DNA of 64,000 nt, from contig PNAH01000025.1 of assembly GCA_003170315.1 (NCBI GenBank), positions 34,063 to 98,062 on the forward strand. Reading direction: 5' to 3'. Below the pieces are notes generated by a model. That model ran no database searches. It was not told the DNA's origin and saw only the letters and a list, made by a program, of their open reading frames with translations. A program made the position numbers and the translations under genes. This DNA comes from Acidimicrobiaceae bacterium. GTDB taxonomy: Bacteria > Actinomycetota > Acidimicrobiia > Acidimicrobiales > RAAP-2. Position 1 is the first letter of the stretch. Each line of letters begins with the position of its first letter. Positions 41,331 through 49,254 of the stretch are shown one piece after another.

Positions 41331-42230
41331 ATGAGTGAGCAACAAAAAGCCGATCTCGACGTCACACTTCGTCAACGACCATTTGATCTCAGCGGTGACC
41401 TCGCAGCCTTACGGGCCGGCTTCGATGAAGTAATGAGGCATATTCCCGTTGCGGACGATGTCCGAAAGACTCGTATTGACCTAGGAGGAGTTGGGGCGGT
41501 CGAAGTCTCAATCGGCGGTATGGACTCTTCGAACGTGATCCTCTACTTTCATGGTGGCGTGTACGTGATCGGATCTGCCGACGCGACGATTCCGTTGGCC
41601 AGCGACCTCGCTCGGCGATCAAATGCCAAGGTCGTGAGCGTTGACTACCGACTTGCGCCAGAAAATCCCTATCCAGCTGCCGTCGAAGACGCCCGGACGG
41701 CCTACGAAGGACTGCTATCCCAAGGGATTGAGCCCAGCAATATCGCTGTGGCTGGCGAGTCGGCAGGTGCGGGCCTTGCAATCGCGCTCATGCTCGCTCT
41801 ACGAAGCGCAGGAATGCCGATGCCTTCATCAGGGTTCTTGATGTCGCCGTACGCTGATCTGACACTTTCTGGCGACTCCATTGTCGACAAGCGCGACGTC
41901 GACCCGCTTTTCACAAAAGAAGTCCTTCTCATGCGAGTGAGTGACTACGTCGCCGGGGGAGATCCTTCGAACCCATTCATCAGCCCGATATTCGGTGACT
42001 TGAGTGGACTGCCACCCTTGTTGATTCAAGTCGGCTCGCACGAGCTGCTTCTAAGTGACGCAGTTCGACTTGCGGAACGGGCGGCCGAAGATGACGTGGC
42101 CGTCGTCCTCGAAGTTACGCCCGGAGTGCCGCACGTGTTCCAGGGGTATGCGGCCATTCTGGACGAGGGTGACGCAGCGCTCAATCGAGCTGCGGAGTTT
42201 CTTATGGTCCATTTTTCTAAGAGTCGGTGA
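41331..42230 (+). CDS. Alpha/beta hydrolase of the hormone-sensitive-lipase (HSL) family
   Basis: 299 residues. The HSL oxyanion motif is YFHGGVYVIGSA (H74-G75-G76), followed by VVSVDYRLAPENPYPAAVED; the nucleophile is S144 in VAGESAGAGLA, and the catalytic His is in PGVPHVFQGY near residue 268. Likely a short-chain ester or lactone hydrolase in the cytoplasm. Its stop lies 11 bases before the start chosen for the exporter gene, so it belongs to the same operon. Confidence 0.92.
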   Translation: MSEQQKADLDVTLRQRPFDLSGDLAALRAGFDEVMRHIPVADDVRKTRIDLGGVGAVEVSIGGMDSSNVILYFHGGVYVIGSADATIPLASDLARRSNAKVVSVDYRLAPENPYPAAVEDARTAYEGLLSQGIEPSNIAVAGESAGAGLAIALMLALRSAGMPMPSSGFLMSPYADLTLSGDSIVDKRDVDPLFTKEVLLMRVSDYVAGGDPSNPFISPIFGDLSGLPPLLIQVGSHELLLSDAVRLAERAAEDDVAVVLEVTPGVPHVFQGYAAILDEGDAALNRAAEFLMVHFSKSR

Positions 42231-42241
42231 GGAGGTACGAG

Positions 42242-43735
42242 ATGACAGACGGTCCAATCGATTCAATGCCAGATATTTCAGTTGGGGCCGGTCCCGACCC
42301 GAAACGATGGTCCATCCTCCTCGTCGTCGTCATTGCTCAATTGATGGTGGTGCTAGACGCTTCGATCGTGACCATAGCGCTGCCATCGGCGCAGCGATCG
42401 CTGCACTTTTCGGTCGCGAACCGACAGTGGGTCATCACGGCATACTCGTTGGCCTTCGGAGGCCTGTTACTTCTTGGCGGTCGAATTGCCGACTTCGCGG
42501 GCCGGCGAAGGATTTTCATCGTTGGATTGATCGGCTTCGCGGCCGCGTCAGCGCTGGGCGGCCTAGCTGTGGACCAGGCCATGCTCTTTGGGTCTCGAGC
42601 CCTGCAGGGCGCTTTCGCAGCGTTGATGGCTCCCGGGGCGTTGTCCATATTGACGAATACTTTCCAGGACAACCCAGGAGAACGCGCCAAGGCCTTCGGA
42701 GCCTACGGAGCCGTGGGGGGCGCCGGAGCGGCAATCGGGGTGCTCGCAGGAGGGCTCCTCACCGAGTACGCATCGTGGCGGTGGTGCTTTCTGATCAACG
42801 TACCCATTGCCTTGCTCACGGCGGTGGCCGCATCACGCGTTGTCCGAGAAACTCGGTCCATCGGAAAGACCGGATACGACATCCCTGGCGCAGTGCTTTC
42901 AACGGCGGGAATCGTCAGTCTCGTTTACGGCTTCACGAAGGCCGTCGCGGACGGCTGGTCGTCGGCAACGACGCTGAGTCTCGTCATTGGGGGTGTGATC
43001 CTATTAGTTGCCTTTGTGGTGGTGGAGGCCCGCTCGGCTTATCCACTCTTGCCGTTGCGCGTCGTCCTGGAACGGAATCGTGGGGGTGCCTACTTAGCGA
43101 CGTTGCTCATCGTCGTGGGAATGTTCGCCATGTTTCTGTTCGTGAGCTACTACATGCAGCTAATCCTTCATTACTCGGCTGCCAAAGCGGGCGTGGCCTT
43201 TCTTCCATTCGCGCTCGGAGTGATCGTCGCCGCCGGGTTGGCGACCCCACTCGTGCCAAAAGTTGGCCCCCGCATTGTCATATCTTCCGGCCTACTTATT
43301 GCCGGCGGGGGCATGTTGTGGTTGACCCAGATCGGCGTGCACACCTCGTATTGGACTCACCTGCTGCCTCAACTGATAGTCATGAGCCTCGGCATGGGTC
43401 TGGCTTTCCCCGCACTGAGCAGTACCGCACTGACCAAAGTGAGACCGGAAGATTCCGGTGTGGCGAGTTCGCTGCTCAATGCTTCGCAACAAGTTGGTGC
43501 GTCCCTCGGAGCGGCGCTGCTCAACACCATCGCCGCCACAGCGACAGCCAGTTATATCGTCGCTCACGGAACGAGTCTCACGGAAGAGGCAATAGTGCAC
43601 GGGTTTACAGTGGCCTTTGCCGTTGGGGCCGCAATTCTGGCGGCGGGCGCGATCGTCAGTGCACTGCTCGTCCAGGGCCCGACGAAGGCATTTCTGAACC
43701 CGGTGGCCGCGAGTGCTAGTGAACTCCAACCATGA
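42242..43735 (+). CDS. DHA2-type MFS drug/metabolite exporter
   Basis: 497 residues from the ATG at 42242 (GAGGAGG upstream); a GTG at 42227 is possible. About 14 membrane segments are visible. The motif-C/motif-1 region of drug:H+ antiporters is seen in MVVLDASIVTIALPSAQ, WVITAYSLAFGGLLLLGGRIADFAGRRRIF and ALQGAFAALMAPGALSILTNTF; the central GAIGVL-like GAGAAIGVLAGGLLTE follows. It would export a toxic substrate or product of the cluster. The stop overlaps the next gene by 4 bp. Confidence 0.94.
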   Translation: MTDGPIDSMPDISVGAGPDPKRWSILLVVVIAQLMVVLDASIVTIALPSAQRSLHFSVANRQWVITAYSLAFGGLLLLGGRIADFAGRRRIFIVGLIGFAAASALGGLAVDQAMLFGSRALQGAFAALMAPGALSILTNTFQDNPGERAKAFGAYGAVGGAGAAIGVLAGGLLTEYASWRWCFLINVPIALLTAVAASRVVRETRSIGKTGYDIPGAVLSTAGIVSLVYGFTKAVADGWSSATTLSLVIGGVILLVAFVVVEARSAYPLLPLRVVLERNRGGAYLATLLIVVGMFAMFLFVSYYMQLILHYSAAKAGVAFLPFALGVIVAAGLATPLVPKVGPRIVISSGLLIAGGGMLWLTQIGVHTSYWTHLLPQLIVMSLGMGLAFPALSSTALTKVRPEDSGVASSLLNASQQVGASLGAALLNTIAATATASYIVAHGTSLTEEAIVHGFTVAFAVGAAILAAGAIVSALLVQGPTKAFLNPVAASASELQP

Positions 43736-44160
43736 GTTCGCCGATAGACGAACTTCACGAATGGAATCGCAAGATGGTTGAAGAGTTTCGCGCCAACGGA
43801 GGCAAGCCCGGCGGGCCCTTTGCGGGATCGCCCTTGCTGTTGCTCCACACGATTGGTGCCCGTACCGGTGAAGAACGTATCAATCCCTTGATGTATCAAG
43901 ACCTCATGAACGGCAAGGTCGCGGTGTTCGCTACTGCGAATGGTGCGCCAACTCACCCTGACTGGTACTACAACCTCGTCGTAGACCCGAACGTCAGCGC
44001 GGAGATTGGGATTGAGTCACGCCGGTTTCGTGCATCCACCGCACTCGGCGAAGAACGAGAAGAGGTCTGGTCTCTACAGAAGCTACGCTTCCCAAGTTTC
44101 GCCGATTTCGAGGAATTGACGGTCCGACAGATCCCAGTTGTCATCCTCGATCCAAGGTGA
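43732..44160 (+). CDS. Deazaflavin (F420)-dependent nitroreductase-family protein
   Basis: 142 residues of the DDN/FDOR split-barrel fold: NRKMVEEFRANGGKPGG, PLLLLHTIGARTGEERINPLMY, VAVFATANGAPTHPDWYYNLV and DPNVSAEIG are the standard landmarks. These actinobacterial enzymes use reduced F420 to reduce quinones, nitro groups or enones. It overlaps the exporter by 4 bp and closes the cluster. The use of F420 is from family knowledge. Confidence 0.93.
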   Translation: MSSPIDELHEWNRKMVEEFRANGGKPGGPFAGSPLLLLHTIGARTGEERINPLMYQDLMNGKVAVFATANGAPTHPDWYYNLVVDPNVSAEIGIESRRFRASTALGEEREEVWSLQKLRFPSFADFEELTVRQIPVVILDPR

Positions 44161-44296
44161 TTCGGCGACAAGAGGTTGCGTTGATGTCATCCCACGACGA
44201 ACCAACATTCGAAGAGAAGGGAGAGAACTCACCGCTTCCACCCTCGCCTGAGTGCTCCACCTCAACAAATTGGGTCGCAACTCAGAATCATCCTCC

Positions 44297-44890
44297 TCAG
44301 GCCAGCGGACCCTGCTGTCTGATCGTCTCCACCGACTCCATTGCTTTGCGGAGTTTAAGTAGCCACTCGTCGGCGTTTGTCGCAACCAATTTGACGCACC
44401 AAGCCAACGCATCGGAACGACTGCGAGCTACGCCGCTATCGACCAGCGTGTCGAGAACCGTTCGCTCGGATTGGCGAAGTCGGGTCATTACCGGTATCGA
44501 CAGGTTGGTGAAGATTTCTTTGGTGCCGCCGATCTCGGCCCCCCAGCTAATGATCTTGCCGAAGTGATGCTGACCTTCTCGGGCTATCGTCATTCGCTCC
44601 TCTCGAGTCTCTTCACGGAACCTCTCAATTCGACCGGCTTCAGCGGCCGCTTTGGCTACGGGGTCGACCTCGTCGCCCAAGTCGGGCGCGGCTAGGCGTC
44701 CAATGATCAGTATTTCGTCGTGATCGATGGTCAGCGTCGGCGCCTGCTCGAACCAACTTTCGGGCAGGCGACCGATTATCCAGCCCGAAATCTTCTCGGA
44801 CGAGATTATCTCCGTCCCGCCTGCTGCTCGAGAGGGTCGTTCTCCTCGGGCACTTCTCTTCGATCGACTCGCAGATTCACGTGACTCCAT
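44297..44890 (-). CDS. Actinobacterial conserved hypothetical protein
   Basis: 197 residues, start at 44890 with AGGAG upstream. A basic, serine/arginine-rich N-terminus (about 25 residues) leads to IIGRLPESWFEQAPTLTIDHDEILIIGRL, then REETREERMTIAREGQHHFGKIISWGAEIG, and a helical C-terminal part MTRLRQSERTVLDTLVDSGVARSRSDALAWCVKLV that resembles ribbon-helix-helix/DNA-binding small domains. I recall similar proteins as widespread and uncharacterised in actinobacteria. It stands alone, convergent with the F420 gene. Function unknown. Confidence 0.75.
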   Translation of the reverse strand: MESRESASRSKRSARGERPSRAAGGTEIISSEKISGWIIGRLPESWFEQAPTLTIDHDEILIIGRLAAPDLGDEVDPVAKAAAEAGRIERFREETREERMTIAREGQHHFGKIISWGAEIGGTKEIFTNLSIPVMTRLRQSERTVLDTLVDSGVARSRSDALAWCVKLVATNADEWLLKLRKAMESVETIRQQGPLA

Positions 44891-45079
44891 TAGTGTCTCC
44901 TATTAATAATTACTTAATTACAGTATATCAACTTACGAAGGTGGTGACGACGTCAGCGGCGGAATTACTAGCACGACTTTTGGTAACTTGATGCATCCGG
45001 TGAGCTACTGAGGAAGTGATGTCGATCGATCTGGTCCAGGCTCCATGCAGGACGTCGGTCCTCATCTGACAAACGACCA

Positions 45080-46153
45080 GTGCCTGTAAGAAGAGATCCT
45101 CAGAAAGGTAAAAGTCGAACCCGACAATTGTTCCGGATCGGCTTAGAAGTCCTGATCCTCGGAGCGTTGACAGTTTCTGTTTGGCTCGGGCGTGCGACCG
45201 TCATCCAATCAATCGGGATTGTTGAGCGGGCAGAGTGGATTTGGCTGCTTGCTGCGTGTGCCTTTGAACTCCTGTCGATGATGGCTTTCGCCCGTACTCA
45301 ACGAATAGTTCTACGAGCGGCGGGCGTTCGCGCGTCGATTCCGTCGGTGGCTGCAACAGCCCTGGTCGGCAATGCGATCTCGGTTTCGATACCCCTTATC
45401 GGTCCGGGAGCTGGGAGTGTTTTTACCTTCGGTCGATTTCGCCAAGTGGCCCATGATCCGGCGCCTGCCACCTGGACGCTGCTGATTTCTGGATTGATCT
45501 CCAATTCGGTTTGGATTCTTCTGATCGCGATTGGAGCGACTGTCTCTGGCAATGCACTGGCCGCCTTCGGCGGAGTGTTTGGCGGCGCTGCGGTAGTTCT
45601 CACGACAGTTGTTGGAGTATTGGCTCTGCATCGACCGCGTGCGAGAAAACTGATCATTCGAGGTGGAGCTCGAGTACTCCGTTCTGTTCAACGAGTGTGG
45701 GGCCGTCCCGCCGGAGACCCTGAGGACGTGACGCGGGCGACCCTCGACGAACTGTCCGCTTTTCGAATGCGACTTCGTGATTGGGTGCAAGCGTTCGGCC
45801 TCTCTGCCATTAATTGGCTCGCGAGCGTGGGTTGTTTCGTGGTTTCGGTTCTGGCCGTCAGATCCAGCGTGCCGTGGACAAGTGTCATCCTTGTCTATTG
45901 CGCTGGCGCCGCCGCGAGCAGTTTCAATATTACGCCAGGGGGTTTGGGAGTAACCGAGGGTGTGCTCACAGCAGGACTCGTCGCCTCGGGAATGAAACCG
46001 GGGGCGGCGCTCGGGTCCGCGTTGATCTTTCGGTTGGTCAGCTTTTGGCTCGTCACGCTGGTGGGCTGGATCATCTATTTCGGTCTTCGTCGAGGTACAG
46101 CGCTGCGTGGGCGAAATAACGAATCTGACGAACACGAAAAAGATGAGGGATGA
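45080..46153 (+). CDS. YbhN/UPF0104-type membrane protein (lysylphosphatidylglycerol synthase TM-like)
   Basis: 357 residues from a GTG; eight hydrophobic segments are visible, from LFRIGLEVLILGALTVSVWL to FWLVTLVGWIIYFGL. The family landmarks are the GNAISVSIPLIGPGAGSVFTFGRF segment near residues 97-120 and TPGGLGVTEGVLTAGL near residue 290. Members are flippase-like domains related to MprF and are often called YbhN. Function is unproven. No strong ribosome site is seen. It ends about 200 bases before att fragment 3. Confidence 0.87.
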   Translation: MPVRRDPQKGKSRTRQLFRIGLEVLILGALTVSVWLGRATVIQSIGIVERAEWIWLLAACAFELLSMMAFARTQRIVLRAAGVRASIPSVAATALVGNAISVSIPLIGPGAGSVFTFGRFRQVAHDPAPATWTLLISGLISNSVWILLIAIGATVSGNALAAFGGVFGGAAVVLTTVVGVLALHRPRARKLIIRGGARVLRSVQRVWGRPAGDPEDVTRATLDELSAFRMRLRDWVQAFGLSAINWLASVGCFVVSVLAVRSSVPWTSVILVYCAGAAASSFNITPGGLGVTEGVLTAGLVASGMKPGAALGSALIFRLVSFWLVTLVGWIIYFGLRRGTALRGRNNESDEHEKDEG

Positions 46154-46360
46154 TAGGCACCAGTGAAATTCCTTTCACAGAAGCACCACCTGGCAATATT
46201 CAGTTCATCTTTGACATCGTTCAAACAAAACTTGACAAATGAAGTCATGCAAACCCGGTGAAAGCTTTGGATTCGGCAAGCAGAATTGGTCGAGCCTCTT
46301 GGCGTCACCAGCTTCCTAAGCTAAGGCCTTATAAATAGAGGGTTTTAGGCCAATTTCCAG

Positions 46361-46408
46361 AGCACCCCCAACGGGATTCGAACCCGTGCCGCCACCTTGA
46401 AAGGGTGG
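46361..46408 (-). repeat. tRNA-Glu 3'-half fragment, putative att site 3
   Basis: 48 bases (AGCACCCCCAACGG to GGGTGG) are identical to 51343-51390 of the intact tRNA-Glu, from just past its 3' end to the far side of the anticodon stem. The identity stops sharply there (ACCAAG here, TGTCC in the gene). It marks the left border of the cassette carrying the toxin-like genes. Confidence 0.93.
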
Positions 46409-46488
46409 ACCAAGTGATATTTGGAATCCTGTGAAAGTGCTGATCAACTTGATGTTCTAATGACTCGTGTCGTCGTAGATTTCGCTTT

Positions 46489-46505
46489 GGGCATTCTACG
46501 GGCAT
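46489..46505. repeat. GGGCAT pair at 11-bp period (left end of cassette)
   Basis: GGGCAT-tctac-GGGCAT followed by TAAC, about 80 bases right of att fragment 3. Same arrangement as at 30566. Confidence 0.7.
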
Positions 46506-46567
46506 TAACACTATCCACTGCGTCCGCGACTTCTCCCGGAACCAAATTGGCGAGCGAAATGTGGTGC

Positions 46568-47476
46568 TCATTGACCTTCGGTATGTTGCTCCAAGTTAAT
46601 GTCAATACGGTTGCTATCGCGATAGTCCGCAGCGCAGACCTCTCGGTCAGTTCCACAGGATCGAACTGAGCATGGAACGCCTATGTCGTTGCCGACGGAT
46701 TCGACAACGTCGCCGATGAGCGCCCGAATGGTTTCGGCATCGATACCGGTGTGCGGCGTAATCAATACCAACTCCAACTTGGTCGGATTGGAGATGCTGT
46801 CAGTGATGACACGAAACTGGACGCCACGCAATGACTCTTCGGCGTCGATGACGGCACGCTCCAACGCCGGAATCATCTCGTCGTCCACTACCGTCGGAAG
46901 CGCCGGACGGTCTGCGCGATGCCCCAGTTCTTGGCCAAACTCGATCTGATCTTCACGGCTAGCGAATGCCGAAATGACATCACGCCCAACTAGGACGCCT
47001 TTGTCGAGCGGGATTTGGATACGAAGGTCAACTAACCATGCCCAATCGTCGGGATCAGATTTCCTTTCTTGCTCAGCAGTTTGGGCATTGGTCAAGTAGT
47101 TCTTCAGATTCGGAGCGGTTACGGCGTAGTAGTACAAGAATTGTGTGCGGCTCCTAATGCGCTGGATCTCGCCTGCCTTGAAGTGCTTCGAGCCGTTGAA
47201 CACGGGCGACGCGTGAATGAAGGGGATGTTCAACTTCTGAACGTCGCATGTTTGGTCGCGGATAATGAAAAACGGAGGCTCAGGTTCTGAGCCGACGCCA
47301 CCAACCTCAAGTGACCTCGGAGGATTGGGAAACACATGGTCCGTGGCCCAGCTCGATGCAACTACACCGGCTCGCGCAACATAAGCGGTCAAAGGGTTGA
47401 GTAGCAGGTGGCCCTGTTCAAAACGACCGCAAGCGGCAACCAAATCGGAATCGAATGGCAGAACGCTGCGCAGCAC
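46568..47476 (-). CDS. Hypothetical protein with QTCD motif, third gene of TIGR04255/HTH operon
   Basis: 302 residues. No established family is recognised. The most distinctive stretch is FFIIRDQTCDVQ (residues 69-80), similar to the SQTCD motif seen in some uncharacterised bacterial proteins, and a basic-aromatic stretch RSRTQFLYYYAV. A central region is rich in acidic residues (EQERKSDPDDWAW). There are no membrane segments or signal peptide. It begins two bases after the stop of the HTH gene, so it is the last gene of a tightly packed operon. It could be the toxin/effector component, but this is inference from position only. Confidence 0.7.
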   Translation of the reverse strand: MLRSVLPFDSDLVAACGRFEQGHLLLNPLTAYVARAGVVASSWATDHVFPNPPRSLEVGGVGSEPEPPFFIIRDQTCDVQKLNIPFIHASPVFNGSKHFKAGEIQRIRSRTQFLYYYAVTAPNLKNYLTNAQTAEQERKSDPDDWAWLVDLRIQIPLDKGVLVGRDVISAFASREDQIEFGQELGHRADRPALPTVVDDEMIPALERAVIDAEESLRGVQFRVITDSISNPTKLELVLITPHTGIDAETIRALIGDVVESVGNDIGVPCSVRSCGTDREVCAADYRDSNRIDINLEQHTEGQ

Positions 47477-47478
47477 GA

Positions 47479-48207
47479 CTACCGACCCTCGTCCAGCGTC
47501 TCCGGCTCGTCGTCATTCTCGAAGCGGACAGAACGCTCCCCCCGACGAGGACCGGAGAGCAGTTGATCTAGCTCGTGAGCGACGGAACCGATGTCGCCCG
47601 AGAGGATCAGTTCAGCGCGCGACGGCGTTTTCTCGGCAAACCATTCTTGAGCCCCTCGCAATCCGAAGACCTTGACAGCAACGCCCGTCACGCCAAAAAT
47701 GCGATCCAGGCCACGGCGCGATGGGGGCCTTGGCACCGTCGTTCCTTTTGCCCAAGCAAAAAGACTGGCCCTGCTTACTCCAGCAGCGTCGCCGATTTCT
47801 TCTGCTGTAGCACCTAGCACAATGCGCGCCTCATATAAACGTCGCGCGATGACTCCGGTCTCGTGAAGAGTTTCTGTGGCTGCCGGGAGAGCCGACGGTC
47901 GAAGAAAATGATCGCGGGTCAAGGTAAAGACAAAGACTGGTTGTTGCAGCGTTAGACCGGTTGCAATCAAGTACTCAGATTGAGGTGGTCGAACTACTTC
48001 AGCAGCCGTCGCCTTCAGTCCAAGAGCCCAATGAATGAGGGACCCACTCTCCGGCCACTCGAACTCACTCGTTTCAATGCGGCGCAAGTCAACGTAAGTT
48101 GGAACAGGAAAGCCGATCTTCTGCTCGTAACTGTCCTCTTCGTCGACAGACGTGGTTTGGTCCGGACTCACAAGAGTTGCAACACTGCTTAGAGAACGCA
48201 TTGTCAC
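47479..48207 (-). CDS. HTH protein with Xre/ParS (MbcA)-like antitoxin architecture
   Basis: 242 residues. The N-terminal 115 residues are unfamiliar, with an aromatic-acidic pattern (SEFEWPESGSLIHWALGL). Residues 120-165 form an HTH (ARRLYEARIVLGATAEEIGD, then AGVSRASLFAWAKGTTVPRP). Residues 165-217 (RGAQEWFAEKTPSRAELILSG, then SVAHELDQLL) have the pattern of the toxin-binding C-terminal part of Xre/ParS/MbcA antitoxins, where a WL...G-xP-L-x-L segment precedes the terminal helix. It overlaps the TIGR04255 gene by 4 bp upstream and is 2 bp from the QTCD gene downstream. It could repress the operon via the direct repeats ahead of the first gene. Confidence 0.78.
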   Translation of the reverse strand: MTMRSLSSVATLVSPDQTTSVDEEDSYEQKIGFPVPTYVDLRRIETSEFEWPESGSLIHWALGLKATAAEVVRPPQSEYLIATGLTLQQPVFVFTLTRDHFLRPSALPAATETLHETGVIARRLYEARIVLGATAEEIGDAAGVSRASLFAWAKGTTVPRPPSRRGLDRIFGVTGVAVKVFGLRGAQEWFAEKTPSRAELILSGDIGSVAHELDQLLSGPRRGERSVRFENDDEPETLDEGR

Positions 48208-48959
48208 TTGCCTACGCGCAACTTTTCGAAGTACTCCGAGGTGAGGCAGCCGATGAAGACTTGATCCGCCTTGGCATGGAATGATTCATAAACCTTGCGC
48301 ACACTCGAACCGTCGTAAGCGCCCTTCACCTCTCGGAAAAGGTCGGTGTCGATGATGTAGTGACTGTTCAAGGGCGGTGCGGTTGAATATCCGTGCCGGA
48401 GAAGACAAGTCGCATCACCATCGAAGGAAAAGATGACTCGTTGCTCGATTGTCGTAATCTCAGACCCAATATCGGGATGCAGAATCGGTCCCAAAAGTTC
48501 ATCTCGAACAAAACCATTCCACGATGCTTCGACACCCTCTATTGAATCGAGCTCGTCGATATATCGCAAACCAACACGTTGTTCCGTGGCAGGTTGAACG
48601 AGTTCCTCGACTGCGCCCAAAAGTCTCTCAAGTTGAGCGCGGAAATTGCTCCAGTCGAGGTAGCGAGTGACCTCTAGAGCGACTGAACTCTCTAGAACCA
48701 CGATTTTCGCATCATCGGAACTCAGCGACCAACCGCCTTCTGCGGAATCCGCGACGGTTACCATCCCCGCAGGACTGGCCGTGATCTGACGAACATTCGC
48801 TTGTTCAATGACGGAGAACTCGTCTCCAACCTGTTTGGCGAGACGCGTGACGAACCCCGCTTCGGCCACCTCTGCATGACGTTCGAAGCGAACCTGGGCC
48901 ACCACGAGTTTCACCGGAGCGTTTGCCAGGATGCCCTTCATTTTTTTGGTCGTCGCCAT
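48204..48959 (-). CDS. TIGR04255 family protein
   Basis: 251 residues. The order of motifs is that of the sporadically distributed TIGR04255 family: NAPVKLVVAQVRFERHAEV near the N-terminus, then GGWSLSSDDAKIVVLESSVALEVTRY (residues about 75-100), WSNFRAQLERLLGAVEEL and RVGLRYIDELDS, ending with the HYIIDTDLF and VKGAYDGSSVRKVYESFHAKADQVFIGCLT segments. Its function is not established. AGGAG lies six bases before the ATG at 48959. It leads an operon with the HTH and QTCD-motif genes, on the mobile cassette nearest the intact tRNA-Glu. Confidence 0.87.
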   Translation of the reverse strand: MATTKKMKGILANAPVKLVVAQVRFERHAEVAEAGFVTRLAKQVGDEFSVIEQANVRQITASPAGMVTVADSAEGGWSLSSDDAKIVVLESSVALEVTRYLDWSNFRAQLERLLGAVEELVQPATEQRVGLRYIDELDSIEGVEASWNGFVRDELLGPILHPDIGSEITTIEQRVIFSFDGDATCLLRHGYSTAPPLNSHYIIDTDLFREVKGAYDGSSVRKVYESFHAKADQVFIGCLTSEYFEKLRVGK

Positions 48960-48972
48960 CTAATCTCCTAAA

Positions 48973-48991
48973 CTGGACTCGTTCTGGACTC
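48973..48991. promoter_or_regulatory. Direct repeat operator candidate for the TIGR04255 operon
   Basis: CTGGACTC occurs at 48973 and again at 48984, 11 bases apart, just upstream of the TIGR04255 ATG. On the coding strand these are GAGTCCAG repeats between a TACGAT-like -10 and the ribosome site, a usual location for an autoregulatory HTH operator. Confidence 0.55.
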
Positions 48992-49123
48992 TATCGTATC
49001 CGCCTGACAGTTACACCCCGGGAGGGACTCTCCGGACAGTTGGGAGGGAAAGAGCGTACGAACTAATGGGAAGTGCCGATCCCTCCTGCGTGACCGCGAA
49101 AGACCACGAATATCCGGCGCTAC

Positions 49124-49150
49124 ATGCCCATATACGCCCGTGGTATGCCC
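49124..49150. repeat. Inverted-orientation GGGCAT triplet
   Basis: ATGCCC-atat-ACGCCC-gtggt-ATGCCC, i.e. three GGGCAT-like units on the minus strand with 10- and 11-base periods. It lies inside the cassette, about 105 bases before the PIN-domain gene, and may be an old cassette end. Confidence 0.55.
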
Positions 49151-49254
49151 AAACTTAATCTTCAGAGCCGACTGAGTCTTCGTGCCAAAGGTCTAATTCA
49201 GGGAGACACGTCTACCATTTGATTCACTCGAGAACGTGTGGGACGGTCATCAAA

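Noticed and set aside
42055-43719. Open frame of 554 codons overlapping the MFS exporter gene
   Set aside because: Arginine-rich, no domain, and it is a frame shadow of the clear DHA2 exporter and the end of the esterase.
27368-46408. tRNA-Glu-like sequences at 27368, 30439 and 46361 as tRNA genes
   Set aside because: Each has only the 3' half through the anticodon stem; acceptor 5' strand and D-arm are missing, so they cannot fold as tRNAs.
46329-46571. Possible integrase C-terminus read on the minus strand across att fragments 2 and 3 (shared RWRHGFESRWGC and MPVxCPKR peptides)
   Set aside because: The shared peptides come from translating the tRNA fragment and the GGGCAT array; no tyrosine-recombinase catalytic motif is present.
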